Assembly: GCF_002833405.1 (NCBI RefSeq)
Contig: NZ_CP025135.1
Coordinates: 1,531,501 to 1,595,500, forward strand
DNA from: Planococcus sp. MB-3u-03
GTDB lineage: Bacteria; Bacillota; Bacilli; Bacillales_A; Planococcaceae
Length of the DNA stretch: 64,000 nucleotides
Direction: 5' to 3'
Both the position numbers and the translations under genes were made by a program. Positions 19,938 through 29,471 of the stretch are shown one piece after another; the stretch's first letter is position 1, and each line of letters starts with the position of its first letter. The notes beneath the pieces were generated by a model. The model ran no database searches. It was given only the letters and a program-made list of their open reading frames with translations, and was not told the DNA's origin.

Positions 19938-20344
19938 ATTTACAAAAAGCGTGGGGCATCCTGAAAGAAAACGGTTTTAAAGAAACGACAAAACGCAATC
20001 AGATCCTGGAAATTTTCGAAGGGGACGAACGCTATCTGACCGCCCGTGATATTTTGGATGTCATGCAAAAAGACTATCCAAGCATGAGCTACGATACCGT
20101 TTACCGCAACTTGGCGACGTTTGTGTCGCTCGATATTTTGGAGGCGACCGAGTTGTCCGGCGAAAAGCATTTCCGCATGCATTGCGAAAGCGACCATCAC
20201 CACCATCATTTTATTTGCATGGATTGCGGCAAGATCAAGGAAATTCCGCTTTGCCCGATGGACTTGTTGGGTGCGGCGTTGCCGGCCTATGAAATCGACA
20301 ACCACAAATTCGAAATCTACGGGAAATGCCCGGAATGTAAATAA
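19934..20344 (+). CDS. zur: Zinc-responsive Fur-family repressor Zur
   Basis: 136 residues. A winged-helix domain (SYDTVYRNLATFVSLDIL as recognition helix region) precedes a metal-binding domain with a histidine cluster (HHHHHF), CMDCG and the C-terminal CPEC, the structural zinc site of the Fur family. Position downstream of zinc transporter genes and the Zur-box-like operator make Zur, rather than Fur or PerR, the best call; it sits where B. subtilis zur (yqfV) lies. A strong terminator closes the operon. Confidence 0.92.
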   Translation: MNLQKAWGILKENGFKETTKRNQILEIFEGDERYLTARDILDVMQKDYPSMSYDTVYRNLATFVSLDILEATELSGEKHFRMHCESDHHHHHFICMDCGKIKEIPLCPMDLLGAALPAYEIDNHKFEIYGKCPECK

Positions 20345-20356
20345 ACGCTAGTAATG

Positions 20357-20395
20357 AAAAAGGGCCTGACAGCTAATGCTGCCAGGCCCTTTTTA
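20357..20395 (+). terminator. Terminator after zur
   Basis: AAAAAGGGCCTG pairs with CAGGCCCTTTTT, with an inner CAGC/GCTG stem. Confidence 0.93.
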
Positions 20396-20421
20396 TCTGC
20401 TCACAATAGAAACGGACAAAT

Positions 20422-20450
20422 AAAAAAGAGCGCAAGTTAGACTTGCGCTC
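20422..20450 (-). terminator. Terminator after yqfW (minus strand)
   Basis: GAGCGCAAGT and ACTTGCGCTC form a perfect ten-base stem with a three-base loop; six A on the plus strand give the U run on the minus transcript. Confidence 0.9.
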
Positions 20451-20455
20451 TTCGT

Positions 20456-21043
20456 TTACCGCTTGAGCAATTCCTGTTGGACGCCGAACTCTTTTTTCAC
20501 CCATTGCTCGGCTTCGAGCCAATCATAGACGCGGACTACCTTATTCGGCACCGGTTCACGGTTGTAAGGGGTGTCGAACAAGATGACCGGAATGTCCAGT
20601 TCCTCGGAAATTTCTACCGCATTGTCGTGTTTGTCTTCGAAGAACAAATCGACATTATGCGCTTTGGCGGTGCTGATTTTTTTATGCGTGCCAATCAATT
20701 CGATATGGTCGTAAGCAATGGCATGCTGTTCGAACCAATCGAATGTAACGCTTCGAACGTTATCTCCGCGAGCGGAGATAAAATAAAGTTCGTATTGGTC
20801 TTTCCAATTATTGATAATTTGCTTGGCGTCTTTCGAAATAGGAGAAGCCGCGTAAATTTTCGGTTCGTGCTTTTTGAACCAGGAGTAGAACTCTTTTTTA
20901 TCGAGCTGCGGCAAGGCCGCTGTCAGGTCGTATTCCCGGATATCTTCGATGGTCAGCTCGCTGCCGAATGCTTCATTGATATGGGGAATCAATGAAGTGG
21001 GGCAGGTGACGGTGCCATCGATATCGATGCCAAATCGGTACAT
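20456..21043 (-). CDS. yqfW: HAD-family 5'(3')-deoxyribonucleotidase-like protein YqfW
   Basis: 195 residues. HAD phosphatase motifs: DIDGT with the nucleophile and acid aspartates at residues 7-9, ISARGD as motif II region and FFEDKHDNA as motif IV. It belongs to the NT5C-like group that dephosphorylates (deoxy)nucleotides; the substrate is unknown. It lies 12 bases downstream of ispG and ends at a strong terminator, so it is probably in the ispG transcript. Confidence 0.88.
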   Translation of the reverse strand: MYRFGIDIDGTVTCPTSLIPHINEAFGSELTIEDIREYDLTAALPQLDKKEFYSWFKKHEPKIYAASPISKDAKQIINNWKDQYELYFISARGDNVRSVTFDWFEQHAIAYDHIELIGTHKKISTAKAHNVDLFFEDKHDNAVEISEELDIPVILFDTPYNREPVPNKVVRVYDWLEAEQWVKKEFGVQQELLKR

Positions 21044-21055
21044 ATGATCACAACC

Positions 21056-22183
21056 TTATGCTTGTTGTTGTTCAAGTTCCTTTTGCTTTTTCTCTTCAGC
21101 TTGTTTGGCGAAATATTCTTCTGCCAATTTATCGATCTCGATCTTCAATTCTTCGACCATTGTTTCTTCAGGCACTTTACGGACTGTTTTCCCGTGCATG
21201 AAGAGCAGGCCTTCACCGCGTGCGCCGGCGATGCCGATGTCGGCTTCACGTGCTTCACCTGGGCCGTTAACGGCACAGCCGAGAACAGCGACTTTAAGCG
21301 GTGCTTTGATGTGGGAGATGTATTCTTCCACTTCGTTCGCGATGGAAATCAAGTCAATCTCGATGCGTCCGCAAGTCGGGCATGAGATGAGCGTCGCTGC
21401 GTTTGAAGACAAACCGAAGACTTTCAATAGTTCACGGGCTACTTTGACTTCTTCGACAGGGTCTGCGCTTAAGGAGACGCGGAGTGTATTGCCGATGCCT
21501 TTAGCGAGCAATGCCCCGAGCCCGGCAGAACTTTTCACAGTTCCGGAGAACAATGTGCCGGATTCTGTAATACCGAGGTGGAGCGGGTAGTCGAATGCTT
21601 TCGATGCTTTTTCATATGCTTCGACAGCAAGGCTCACGTCTGATGCTTTCAACGAGACGATGATGTCATGGAAATCAAGGTCTTCTAGGATCTTGATATG
21701 GTGCAATGCTGATTCCACCATGCCGTCCGCTGTCGGATAGCCGTATTTCTCAAGGATTTTGCGTTCGAGCGAACCGGCGTTGACACCGATGCGGATCGGG
21801 ATGCCTTTCGCTTTGGCTGCATTGACGACCGCTTCGACTTTTTCGCGGCGGCCGATATTGCCTGGATTGATGCGGATTTTATCGGCACCTTGCTCGATGG
21901 CGATCAAAGCCAGTTTGTAATCGAAATGAATATCGACAACAAGCGGGATATTGATGCGCTTCTTGATTTCGCCGATGGCATAAGCTGCCCGCTCATCAGG
22001 ACAAGCCACACGGACGACTTGGCATCCGGCTTCTTCGAGGCGGAGAATCTCCGCAACCGTTGCTTCTACGTCATGTGTTTTCGTTGTCGCCATACTTTGT
22101 ATAAATAGTTCATTACTGCCGCCAATCGTTATATCGCCGACTTTGACGGGGCGTGTTTTTGAACGGTGAGTCATTTCGCTCAT
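21056..22183 (-). CDS. ispG: Flavodoxin-dependent 4-hydroxy-3-methylbut-2-enyl-diphosphate synthase IspG
   Basis: 375 residues. Landmarks: [20 protein letters not shown], a TIM-barrel with [10 protein letters not shown] and RINPGNIG, and the C-terminal 4Fe-4S site from CPTCGR and [10 protein letters not shown]. It converts MEcPP to HMBPP, the step just before IspH. ATG 22183 follows AAAAAGGAG with an eleven-base gap. The last ~25 residues are a glutamate/lysine/glutamine-rich tail, probably a short coiled coil. Confidence 0.96.
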   Translation of the reverse strand: MSEMTHRSKTRPVKVGDITIGGSNELFIQSMATTKTHDVEATVAEILRLEEAGCQVVRVACPDERAAYAIGEIKKRINIPLVVDIHFDYKLALIAIEQGADKIRINPGNIGRREKVEAVVNAAKAKGIPIRIGVNAGSLERKILEKYGYPTADGMVESALHHIKILEDLDFHDIIVSLKASDVSLAVEAYEKASKAFDYPLHLGITESGTLFSGTVKSSAGLGALLAKGIGNTLRVSLSADPVEEVKVARELLKVFGLSSNAATLISCPTCGRIEIDLISIANEVEEYISHIKAPLKVAVLGCAVNGPGEAREADIGIAGARGEGLLFMHGKTVRKVPEETMVEELKIEIDKLAEEYFAKQAEEKKQKELEQQQA

Positions 22184-22359
22184 GTTAAAAATCTCTCCTT
22201 TTTGTGAGTTTCCGGTAATCCGGACGGTTACTCAGCTTACCCTTGCACGCAATTCACGTGCGGGTCTATTTCTCTTGCCTATAGCTATTTTAGCAGTGTC
22301 TCGTTTGAAAAGACAAGAAAGACGGCTGTTCCGTGCAGATTCTTTACAGCCATGCAATA

Positions 22360-22875
22360 TTAGCTCGGTTTTTTTACAGGTGGGGCTTTCGGATAGAAAC
22401 GTGCTGCACTATATAGAAGAAACAGTGTCCATAAACTCGTCAACAGCGAAATCCACAAGCTATTGACCCAGAAACTCGCTACATACGCAGCGATAGTCGG
22501 CACAGTAACGGCGAGTGCCGCTGTGCGCCACATATGGCGGTATTCCCCGCGGCGCTTGAGCCAGGCGAGGAAGCCATAGCCGAACACCGCAAAGACGCTG
22601 ATTTTGATGAAATGGTAGAGCGTCGTCGAGACAAATAAAAAAACGAGCGCAAACGGGTAGAGCAGCCATTCGATTTCTTCTATGAATTGCAGCAGGCCTT
22701 CTAGTTCAGAGGAGCTCGAGCCGATGCCAAGCACGAACTCGGCAAATGAGATAAGTGAAAGCAATGTGATGAACAAAAAAACGAATTTCAAAATGCGGCC
22801 GATCGGCATAATACGGACCGCCGCCCGTTTTTTCGGTTCCATGAAGCTTGCTTTCAATAGTTGGTAGAGATTCAC
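22360..22875 (-). CDS. DUF1189 family membrane protein (YqgB-like)
   Basis: 171 residues with four to five hydrophobic helices. The sequence, with an N-terminal cytoplasmic stretch ending in RIMPIGRILKFVFLF, matches the DUF1189 family, of which B. subtilis YqgB occupies the same neighbourhood. Start is GTG 22875, five to six bases after GGAAG. The function is unknown. Gaps of about 170 bases on either side suggest its own promoter. Confidence 0.75.
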   Translation of the reverse strand: MNLYQLLKASFMEPKKRAAVRIMPIGRILKFVFLFITLLSLISFAEFVLGIGSSSSELEGLLQFIEEIEWLLYPFALVFLFVSTTLYHFIKISVFAVFGYGFLAWLKRRGEYRHMWRTAALAVTVPTIAAYVASFWVNSLWISLLTSLWTLFLLYSAARFYPKAPPVKKPS

Positions 22876-23044
22876 AGCAATCTTCCTTTCCGGTTGTATT
22901 GTAATATTATCATGCCTGAAACGGAAAATTCGGGCTTATGTTACGGGTTTGTAAATTTTCAATAAAGGTATTTACATTTACTTAGCGAAGTCTTCATAAT
23001 AGGTGAGGTGTGATTACGTTATAATTAGGAGTTGAATGTGAATC

Positions 23045-24676
23045 GTGGAAATGAATTGGCAGGAATTGCTGTTTACCTTCTTCGGGGGTCTCGGTATTTT
23101 CCTATTCTCAATCAAGTATATGGGTGACGCTTTGCAGAAAGCTGCAGGCGATAAACTGCGGGACATTTTGGACCGTTTTACGACCAATCCGTTCATGGGT
23201 GTCTTGGTCGGTATCGTAGTAACGATTTTGATCCAATCGAGTTCGGGCACGACCGTTATCGTCGTCGGCCTTGTAAGTGCAGGCTTCATGACGCTGAGAC
23301 AAGCGATCGGCGTCATTATGGGTGCGAATATCGGGACGACCGTTACAGCATTCATCATCGGCTTGGACGTAGGGGCATACGCATTGCCAATCATGGCGGT
23401 CGGTGCATTCTTGATTTTCTTCGTCAAGAAAAACCAGATCCAAAATATCGGGCAAGTCATCTTCGGTTTCGGCGGACTATTCTTCGGGATGGAAACGATG
23501 AGCGGGGCAATGAAGCCGCTGCGTGAATTGCCGGCTTTCATCGACATGACCGTCAACTTGAGTGAATTCCCGATCCTCGGCGTTGCAGCAGGGACAATCT
23601 TCACGTTCATCGTCCAAAGCTCCAGCGGAACGATCGCCATCTTGCAAGGGCTCTATGCAGAGAACTTGGTTACGCTTGATGCCGCATTGCCGGTTCTATT
23701 CGGTGACAATATCGGGACGACCGTTACGGCGGTGCTCGCAGCACTTGGTACATCCATTGCAGCGCGCCGTGCAGCAGCTGTCCACGTCTTGTTCAATGTC
23801 ATCGGCTCCGTCATCTTCCTGATCCTGCTCGTGCCGTTTACAGCGTATGTCGAGTGGCTTACGGGCGTTTTGGATCTCGAGCCAAAAATGCAGATTGCAT
23901 TCGCACACGGGACGTTCAACGTCGCGAACACATTGATCCAATTCCCGTTGATTGGCGCTTGGGCATACCTCGTGACAAAAGTGATCCCTGGCGACGAAGT
24001 GCTTGTCGAATTCAAGCCGAAGCATCTGGACTTGAACTTCATCGAGCAATCGCCATCGATCGCTCTTGGCCAAGCCAAAGAAGAAGTATTGCGCATGGGT
24101 AAATATTCTGTGCAAGGACTGGAAGAAACGTATGAATATTTGAAAACGAAAAGCAAGAAACATGCTGAAATGGGCTATCAATTAGAAGATGCCATCAATA
24201 ACCTGGACGGCAAAATTACCGATTACCTGGTACTCATTTCTGCAGAATCGATCTCAGCAGCGGATTCCACTCGCCACACGATGCTGATGGAAACGGTCCG
24301 TGATATCGAACGGATCGGCGACCATTTCGAGAACATCATCGAATTGATCGATTACCAGGAAGCCAATAAAGTGAAATTGACCGGGGAAGCGATGGAAGAC
24401 TTGGACGAAATGTTCACATTGACCATTGCGACGGTGTCGAAATCACTTGATGCACTTGACACGACAAGCCATGAGCTTGCACGTGAAGTGGCAGAGCAGG
24501 AAGACTTGATCGACAAAATGGAACGCAAATTCCGTAAAAAACATATCCTTCGCCTGAACGAAGGCGCATGTTCCGCTCAAGCGGGAATCGTCTTTGTCGA
24601 TATCGTCAGCAACTTGGAGCGGATCGGCGACCACTCCGTCAATATCGCGGAAGCCATACTCGGTAACCGTACTTGA
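23045..24676 (+). CDS. Na/Pi cotransporter family protein with C-terminal PhoU domain
   Basis: 543 residues. Two repeated transport halves each carry the QSSSGTT/QSSSGTI motif (residues about 65-75 and 183-190) and GANIGTT/GDNIGTT, hallmarks of the NptA/NaPi-II family. The C-terminal ~200 residues are a PhoU-like helical domain with RDIERIGDHFENIIELI and SNLERIGDHSVNIAEAI. It probably imports phosphate with sodium and senses it through the PhoU part. GTG 23045 is the first possible start after a stop; ATG 23051 is the alternative. A monocistronic layout is implied by the flanking terminators. Confidence 0.92.
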   Translation: MEMNWQELLFTFFGGLGIFLFSIKYMGDALQKAAGDKLRDILDRFTTNPFMGVLVGIVVTILIQSSSGTTVIVVGLVSAGFMTLRQAIGVIMGANIGTTVTAFIIGLDVGAYALPIMAVGAFLIFFVKKNQIQNIGQVIFGFGGLFFGMETMSGAMKPLRELPAFIDMTVNLSEFPILGVAAGTIFTFIVQSSSGTIAILQGLYAENLVTLDAALPVLFGDNIGTTVTAVLAALGTSIAARRAAAVHVLFNVIGSVIFLILLVPFTAYVEWLTGVLDLEPKMQIAFAHGTFNVANTLIQFPLIGAWAYLVTKVIPGDEVLVEFKPKHLDLNFIEQSPSIALGQAKEEVLRMGKYSVQGLEETYEYLKTKSKKHAEMGYQLEDAINNLDGKITDYLVLISAESISAADSTRHTMLMETVRDIERIGDHFENIIELIDYQEANKVKLTGEAMEDLDEMFTLTIATVSKSLDALDTTSHELAREVAEQEDLIDKMERKFRKKHILRLNEGACSAQAGIVFVDIVSNLERIGDHSVNIAEAILGNRT

Positions 24677-24681
24677 TCCAC

Positions 24682-24739
24682 ACTCCCTTTCATCCTTTAC
24701 ATTTCTTGAAATGTAGGGCACGATGAAAGGGAGTTTTTA
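24682..24739 (+). terminator. Terminator after the Na/Pi cotransporter
   Basis: ACTCCCTTTCATC pairs with GATGAAAGGGAGT across a 27-base loop that has its own ACATTTC/GAAATGT hairpin; TTTTT follows. Confidence 0.85.
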
Positions 24740-24761
24740 TATCGGAAAAGGAGGGCTCGTG

Positions 24762-25242
24762 ATGCTCGAAATTGTCGGCTGGGTTTTTGTGCTTGTGTTT
24801 TTTGCCATCGGTTTCATCGGACTTGTGTACCCGGTCATCCCGGCGTCGCTGTTCATTTTCGGCGGATTTATCATTTATGGCCTGTTTTTCAGCTTTGCTG
24901 ATTTGCCGTGGTGGTTCTGGCTCATCGAAATCTTATTCGTCCTGTTATTGTTCGGTGCAGACTTTTGGCCAATGCGGTCGGCGTCAAGAAATTCGGCGGT
25001 TCAAAAGCAGGTTTGGTGGGCAGCACGGTCGGATTGATCTTCGGGCCATTCGTCATCCCGTTTGCCGGCATCCTCATTGGCCCGTTCCTCGGTGCCATCA
25101 TTGCAGAGATGCTCGTCAACAAATCGTCGATTAAAAATCGATCCGCTCTGGAATCGGCTCTGTAGTCGGCTTTATCACTTCTGCACTGACGAAAGGTATT
25201 ATTCAGGCAGTGATGGTCGGTTTGTTCTTCTGGGTGATTTGA
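24762..25242 (+). pseudogene. DUF456 family membrane protein (YqgC-like), two frameshifts
   Basis: Across frames this gives a 160-residue DUF456 membrane protein: hydrophobic N-terminal helices from MLEIVGWVFVLVFFAIG, then the glycine-rich VGVKKFGGSKAGLVGSTVGL and GPFVIPFAGILIGPFLGA, the usual family repeat. One T is missing near 24966 and one A near 25143, after which the last frame ends at 25242. ATG 24762 follows AAAAGGAGGG. In B. subtilis yqgC also lies just before sodA. Function unknown. Confidence 0.82.
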
Positions 25243-25359
25243 CTGCCGCCTCCGACTAAGGTCTGAAAAAGGCAGGTCGATATGCTTTATATTTGTGTCG
25301 GTCTGAAAATTTTGATACGCTAGGAAAGTAGAACAATAGACTCAAGGAGGAATTTAATC

Positions 25360-25968
25360 ATGGCATACGAACTACCGGAACTACCTTACGCGTACGATGC
25401 GCTAGAACCGCACATCGACAAAGAAACAATGAACATCCACCACACGAAACACCACAACACGTACGTAACAAACGTAAATGCGGCCTTGGAAGGTCATGAC
25501 GATCTTTCTTCAAAATCAATCGAAGAATTGATTTCTGACTTGAACGCAGTGCCGGAAGATATCCGCACAGCTGTCCGCAACAACGGCGGCGGCCACGCGA
25601 ACCACTCGCTATTCTGGCAGCTTCTTTCCCCGAACGGTGGAGGACAGCCGACTGGTGCAGTAGCTGACGCGATCAACAACAAATTCGGAAGCTTTGACGA
25701 GTTCAAAGAAAAATTCGAAGCTGCAGGTAAAACACGCTTCGGTTCTGGCTGGGCTTGGCTAGTCGTTTCTAACGGCGAGCTCGAAGTCACGTCAACGCCA
25801 AACCAAGATTCTCCTCTATCTGAAGGAAACACGCCGATGCTTGGAGTAGACGTTTGGGAACACGCATACTACTTGAAATACCAGAACCGCCGCCCGGACT
25901 ATTTGGCAGCATTCTGGAACGTTGTCAACTGGGACGAAGTGTCCAAGCGCTACGAAGCTACTAAATAA
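25360..25968 (+). CDS. sodA: Superoxide dismutase (Mn/Fe family)
   Basis: 202 residues. All four metal ligands are seen: the histidine of [13 protein letters not shown], the histidine of [11 protein letters not shown], and the aspartate and histidine of [31 protein letters not shown] fits manganese enzymes of Bacillales. It converts superoxide to peroxide in the cytoplasm. Start follows AAGGAGGAA; a terminator follows the gene. Confidence 0.97.
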   Translation: MAYELPELPYAYDALEPHIDKETMNIHHTKHHNTYVTNVNAALEGHDDLSSKSIEELISDLNAVPEDIRTAVRNNGGGHANHSLFWQLLSPNGGGQPTGAVADAINNKFGSFDEFKEKFEAAGKTRFGSGWAWLVVSNGELEVTSTPNQDSPLSEGNTPMLGVDVWEHAYYLKYQNRRPDYLAAFWNVVNWDEVSKRYEATK

Positions 25969-25990
25969 TTGTTAAATATTGAAACCTCGA

Positions 25991-26027
25991 CACACACTTT
26001 TTCGTCTGAAAAAGTGTGTGTTTTTTT
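25991..26027 (+). terminator. Terminator after sodA
   Basis: CACACACTTTTTC pairs with GAAAAAGTGTGTG around a four-base loop, followed by seven T. Confidence 0.94.
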
Positions 26028-26081
26028 ATGTCCGGTGCTATACTAGCAAATGGATATTTTTTTGAAAGGAGCTACGCGCTC

Positions 26082-28250
26082 ATGAAAACCCCTCAAAAAC
26101 GGCGTGTTTCGCTGGCGAAGTCCAAACTCCAGTCCAATACGACCTTCCGGATGAACATCCTCTTTTTTGCTATTTTTCTGCTGTTTTCCATGCTCATCCT
26201 GCGCCTAGGGTATTTGCAGATCGTTAAAGGTGAGGATTACGCCCGCGCAATTGCCAGAACCGAGGAAGTGGCCGTGAACACCAGCGTGCCGCGGGGACGG
26301 ATTTTTGATTCTGCAGGACGTTTGCAAGTCGATAACGAGCCCGTCAACAGCATTACCTACACAAAGATGCAAACGACGAAAAGCAGTGAGATGATGGAAG
26401 TGGCTGAAGAGCTCGCTAAATTGATCGAAAAAGATACTGAAAAAGTGACCTTGCGCGATAAGCAAGACTTTTACATACAATTGAATACCGAAAGTGCAAC
26501 TGAAAAAGTAACCGCTGAAGAGCGCGCTGCGATTGAAGCGGAAGATATTCCTCAAAAGGAAAAGCAGCAGAAGCTTGATGCCTTGGTCCGTGAGAAAATC
26601 ACGGATGAAGAACTCGACAGCCTGACGGAGGAACAATTGGAAGTTCTCGCGATATACAGGGAAATGACCTCTGGCTATGCGTTGTCGCCGCAGATCATCA
26701 AAGGCGAGGGCGTTACCGACGAAGAATTCGCTGTCGTGTCGGAGCGTTTAACGGACCCGAAATTAGAAGGTGTCAATACGGTCGCTGACTGGAAGCGCGT
26801 GAAAATGACCGATTTGACGATCCTCGGCAGCACGACGTCGCCTGACCAAGGGATCCCGGCCAACCGCCTCGATTATTATTTAAGCCGCGACTACTCACGT
26901 AATGACCGCGTCGGCACGAGCTTCTTGGAACAGCAATATGAAGATGTGCTGCAAGGGCAGAAATCGAGCGTCAAAAACGTTACCGACGGCCGAGGCCGCG
27001 TCATCGAAACGGTACCGGTTGATGAAGGCGAACCCGGAAAAGATTTGGTTATGACGATCGACAGCGAACTCCAGTATGAGCTGGAAAAAATCGTGGAAGA
27101 AAAGTTGCTCGCATTGAAGGCGGGGCCAAACTCACAGCTTGTCAAAGATGCATACTTGGTCATGATGAATCCGCAAACAGGTGATGTGCTGTCGATGGTC
27201 GGTAAACGCGTCGGCGAAGATGAAAACGGCAGACGCGTCGTCAATGATTATGCGTTCGGTACGTTCACGGCTGCCCATGAGATGGGTTCCACCATCAAAG
27301 GTGCCACATTGCTGACGGGATATGAACAAGATGCCGTGGAGATGGGGGAAGTGCAGATCGACGAACCGCTGAAATTTGCGGGCACCACCCAGAAAAACTC
27401 GATTTTCAATACGACTCCATTCAATCGCATCCCGATGAACGATTTGATGGCAATTGAACGGTCATCCAACGTTTATATGTTCAAAATCGCTTTGGATATC
27501 GCCGATCGGCAATATCAATACAACCGGCCGTTGAGCGTCGCCCCGGAAAGTTTTGCCGTTATGCGCAATTCCTTCGCGCAATTTGGGCTCGGTGTTGAGA
27601 CTGGCATCGATTTGCCGAACGAAGGCACCGGCTATCTTGGCGGCACGTATCCTGGGCCGAAATTATTGGACCTTGCGATCGGACAATTTGATACGTATAC
27701 ACCGATGCAATTGGCACAGTATATCTCCACCATCGCCAATGATGGCTACCGTGTGCAGCCGCATGTCGTCAAGGAGATCCGCAAAGCTTCTCCAGATGGC
27801 GAGACGCTCGGGCCGATCGAGACGGTCATCGAACCGAAGATCATGAACCGCATCAATAATACGCAAGAAGAAATCGACCGCGTTAAAGAAGGCATGCGCA
27901 ATGTGTATATCGGAAGCTCCGGCTCGGCGCGCGCGCAGTTCAGCGATACGCCGTATACCGCAGCCGGCAAAACTGGTACAGCAGAAGCTTATTTCTTTGA
28001 GCGCGGCCATGAATTGCACGGTACGGTGAACGTCAATATCGCGCATGTTGGCTTCGCCCCATATGAAAACCCGGAAATCGCGTATGCGGTTGTCATTCCA
28101 TACGTAACGACCGATCCAACCAAAGTGCCAAAGACCAATAATGAAATCGCTCGAGCTGCGGCAGACAAGTATTTCGAATTGAAAGAACAGCGCAGCGAAG
28201 ACGAAGCGAATGAAATCAAGCCGCCTTTCAGCGGAACACGAATTGAATAA
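26082..28250 (+). CDS. pbpA: Class B penicillin-binding protein (PBP2a/PbpA type)
   Basis: 722 residues from ATG 26082, ten bases after AAAGGAG. A short cytoplasmic tail and one membrane helix (about residues 25-45) are followed by the dimerisation domain (PRGRIFDSAGRLQVDNEPV) and a C-terminal transpeptidase: SxxK in GSTIKG (Ser403), SxN in RSSN and KTG in GKTGTAEAY. It cross-links peptidoglycan during lateral wall growth. The gene lies between sodA and the pst operon exactly as pbpA does in B. subtilis. Confidence 0.94.
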   Translation: MKTPQKRRVSLAKSKLQSNTTFRMNILFFAIFLLFSMLILRLGYLQIVKGEDYARAIARTEEVAVNTSVPRGRIFDSAGRLQVDNEPVNSITYTKMQTTKSSEMMEVAEELAKLIEKDTEKVTLRDKQDFYIQLNTESATEKVTAEERAAIEAEDIPQKEKQQKLDALVREKITDEELDSLTEEQLEVLAIYREMTSGYALSPQIIKGEGVTDEEFAVVSERLTDPKLEGVNTVADWKRVKMTDLTILGSTTSPDQGIPANRLDYYLSRDYSRNDRVGTSFLEQQYEDVLQGQKSSVKNVTDGRGRVIETVPVDEGEPGKDLVMTIDSELQYELEKIVEEKLLALKAGPNSQLVKDAYLVMMNPQTGDVLSMVGKRVGEDENGRRVVNDYAFGTFTAAHEMGSTIKGATLLTGYEQDAVEMGEVQIDEPLKFAGTTQKNSIFNTTPFNRIPMNDLMAIERSSNVYMFKIALDIADRQYQYNRPLSVAPESFAVMRNSFAQFGLGVETGIDLPNEGTGYLGGTYPGPKLLDLAIGQFDTYTPMQLAQYISTIANDGYRVQPHVVKEIRKASPDGETLGPIETVIEPKIMNRINNTQEEIDRVKEGMRNVYIGSSGSARAQFSDTPYTAAGKTGTAEAYFFERGHELHGTVNVNIAHVGFAPYENPEIAYAVVIPYVTTDPTKVPKTNNEIARAAADKYFELKEQRSEDEANEIKPPFSGTRIE

Positions 28251-28274
28251 ACAAGCTTTTTATCTAGATAAACT

Positions 28275-28325
28275 AAACCGCCCAACCAAAGTCCTGAAAC
28301 GGACGCTGGTTGGGCGGTTTTTGTT
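28275..28325 (+). terminator. Terminator after pbpA
   Basis: AAACCGCCCAACCA pairs with TGGTTGGGCGGTTT, followed by T-rich sequence. Confidence 0.93.
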
Positions 28326-28347
28326 TTTTTCAATAAGACTTTGGTCA

Positions 28348-28401
28348 TTTACAATTTCTTAACAATGGCTTCATATGTCCTCAACAATGGAATCGTATAG
28401 T
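28348..28401 (+). promoter_or_regulatory. Pho box and -10 element of the pst operon
   Basis: Four six-base repeats, TTTACA, TTAACA, TTCATA and TCAACA, start at 28348, 28359, 28370 and 28381, an exact 11-base period as in PhoP-binding boxes (TTAACA consensus) of B. subtilis. A TATAGT at 28396-28401 fits the -10 box. This predicts activation of pst by PhoP~P under phosphate starvation. Confidence 0.88.
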
Positions 28402-28443
28402 TGGTCTTGTAAACAACTAACCATATTAGGGGGAAACATTAAA

Positions 28444-29400
28444 ATGAGAAACTGGAAGTTCGCTATGGCATCAACAATTCTTGGATCGGCACTGGTACTT
28501 GGAGCATGCGGCAGCACGGAAGAAACTGCAACAGGCAGCGAAACGGCTGATTCCGCTTCAGACGAAGCAGTGGTAGAAGGTTCGGTCACTGGTGACGGTT
28601 CTTCCACAGTCGCGCCAATCCTTGAAGGCATTGTTGAAGAATACGCAGCAGTTCAACCTGAAGTCCAAGTAACGGTCGGTGTTTCCGGTACGGGCGGCGG
28701 ATTCGAAAAATTCGTCCAAGGTGAAACAGCTTTCTCGAATGCTTCTAGACCAATTAAAGAAGAAGAAGTTGCTGCTCTAGAAGAAGCAGGCATCGAATAC
28801 ACGGAATTCCTTCTTGCTTATGACGGACTTTCGGTAGTCGTCAACCAGGAAAACGACTGGGTGGAAGATTTGACAGTTGAAGATCTGAAAAAACTTTGGG
28901 TAGAAGACGGCAGCACAAAAATGTGGTCTGACATCAACCCGGAATGGCCGGATGAAGAAGTCGTATTTTATGCCCCAGGTACAGCTTCTGGAACTTACGA
29001 TTACTTCAATGAAGTCATCTTAGAAGAAGAAGATATCGTCGAATCGGCGACATTGTCTGAAGACGACAACACACTCGTACAAGGAATCCAAGGAGATGAA
29101 AATGCGATCGGATTCTTCGGATATGCATACTACATCGCAAACCAAGATACATTGAAAGTCGTAACGATTGATGGCGTCGAGCCAACTCCAGAAACAATTG
29201 AATCCGGTGATTATTCACCACTGTCGCGCCCACTCTTCACTTACGCCAACAATGCGAAAATTGCTGAAGATGAAGCGGCTTACGATTTCATGCAGTTCAC
29301 TTTAGAGAATGCTGGTCAAATGGCTGAAGCTGTCGGATACGTCCCATTGGCAGTAGAGGATTACGAGCAAGGCCTGGCAGATCTTGAAGCGTTGAAATAA
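28444..29400 (+). CDS. pstS: Phosphate ABC transporter substrate-binding lipoprotein PstS
   Basis: 318 residues from ATG 28444, after TAGGGGG. A lipoprotein signal peptide ends in LVLGAC, making Cys22 the lipidated residue. Phosphate-binding stretches are GDGSSTVAP, GTGGGFEKF and the later GTASGTYDYF. The mature N terminus is a serine/glutamate/threonine-rich linker. The protein captures phosphate outside the membrane and delivers it to PstCA. First gene of pstSCAB-phoU; a hairpin separates it from pstC. Confidence 0.96.
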   Translation: MRNWKFAMASTILGSALVLGACGSTEETATGSETADSASDEAVVEGSVTGDGSSTVAPILEGIVEEYAAVQPEVQVTVGVSGTGGGFEKFVQGETAFSNASRPIKEEEVAALEEAGIEYTEFLLAYDGLSVVVNQENDWVEDLTVEDLKKLWVEDGSTKMWSDINPEWPDEEVVFYAPGTASGTYDYFNEVILEEEDIVESATLSEDDNTLVQGIQGDENAIGFFGYAYYIANQDTLKVVTIDGVEPTPETIESGDYSPLSRPLFTYANNAKIAEDEAAYDFMQFTLENAGQMAEAVGYVPLAVEDYEQGLADLEALK

Positions 29401-29424
29401 ATTAAGTTGCAAGTTCAGTCTTAG

Positions 29425-29449
29425 GGTGAGCAGCTGCTGCTCGCCTTTT
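29425..29449 (+). terminator. Hairpin between pstS and pstC (attenuator or mRNA stabiliser)
   Basis: GGTGAGCAG pairs with CTGCTCGCC (nine base pairs, three-base loop), followed by only four T. Such a partial terminator would give more pstS than pstC-phoU transcript. Confidence 0.6.
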
Positions 29450-29471
29450 GCGGTTGAAAGGGGATTCTATT

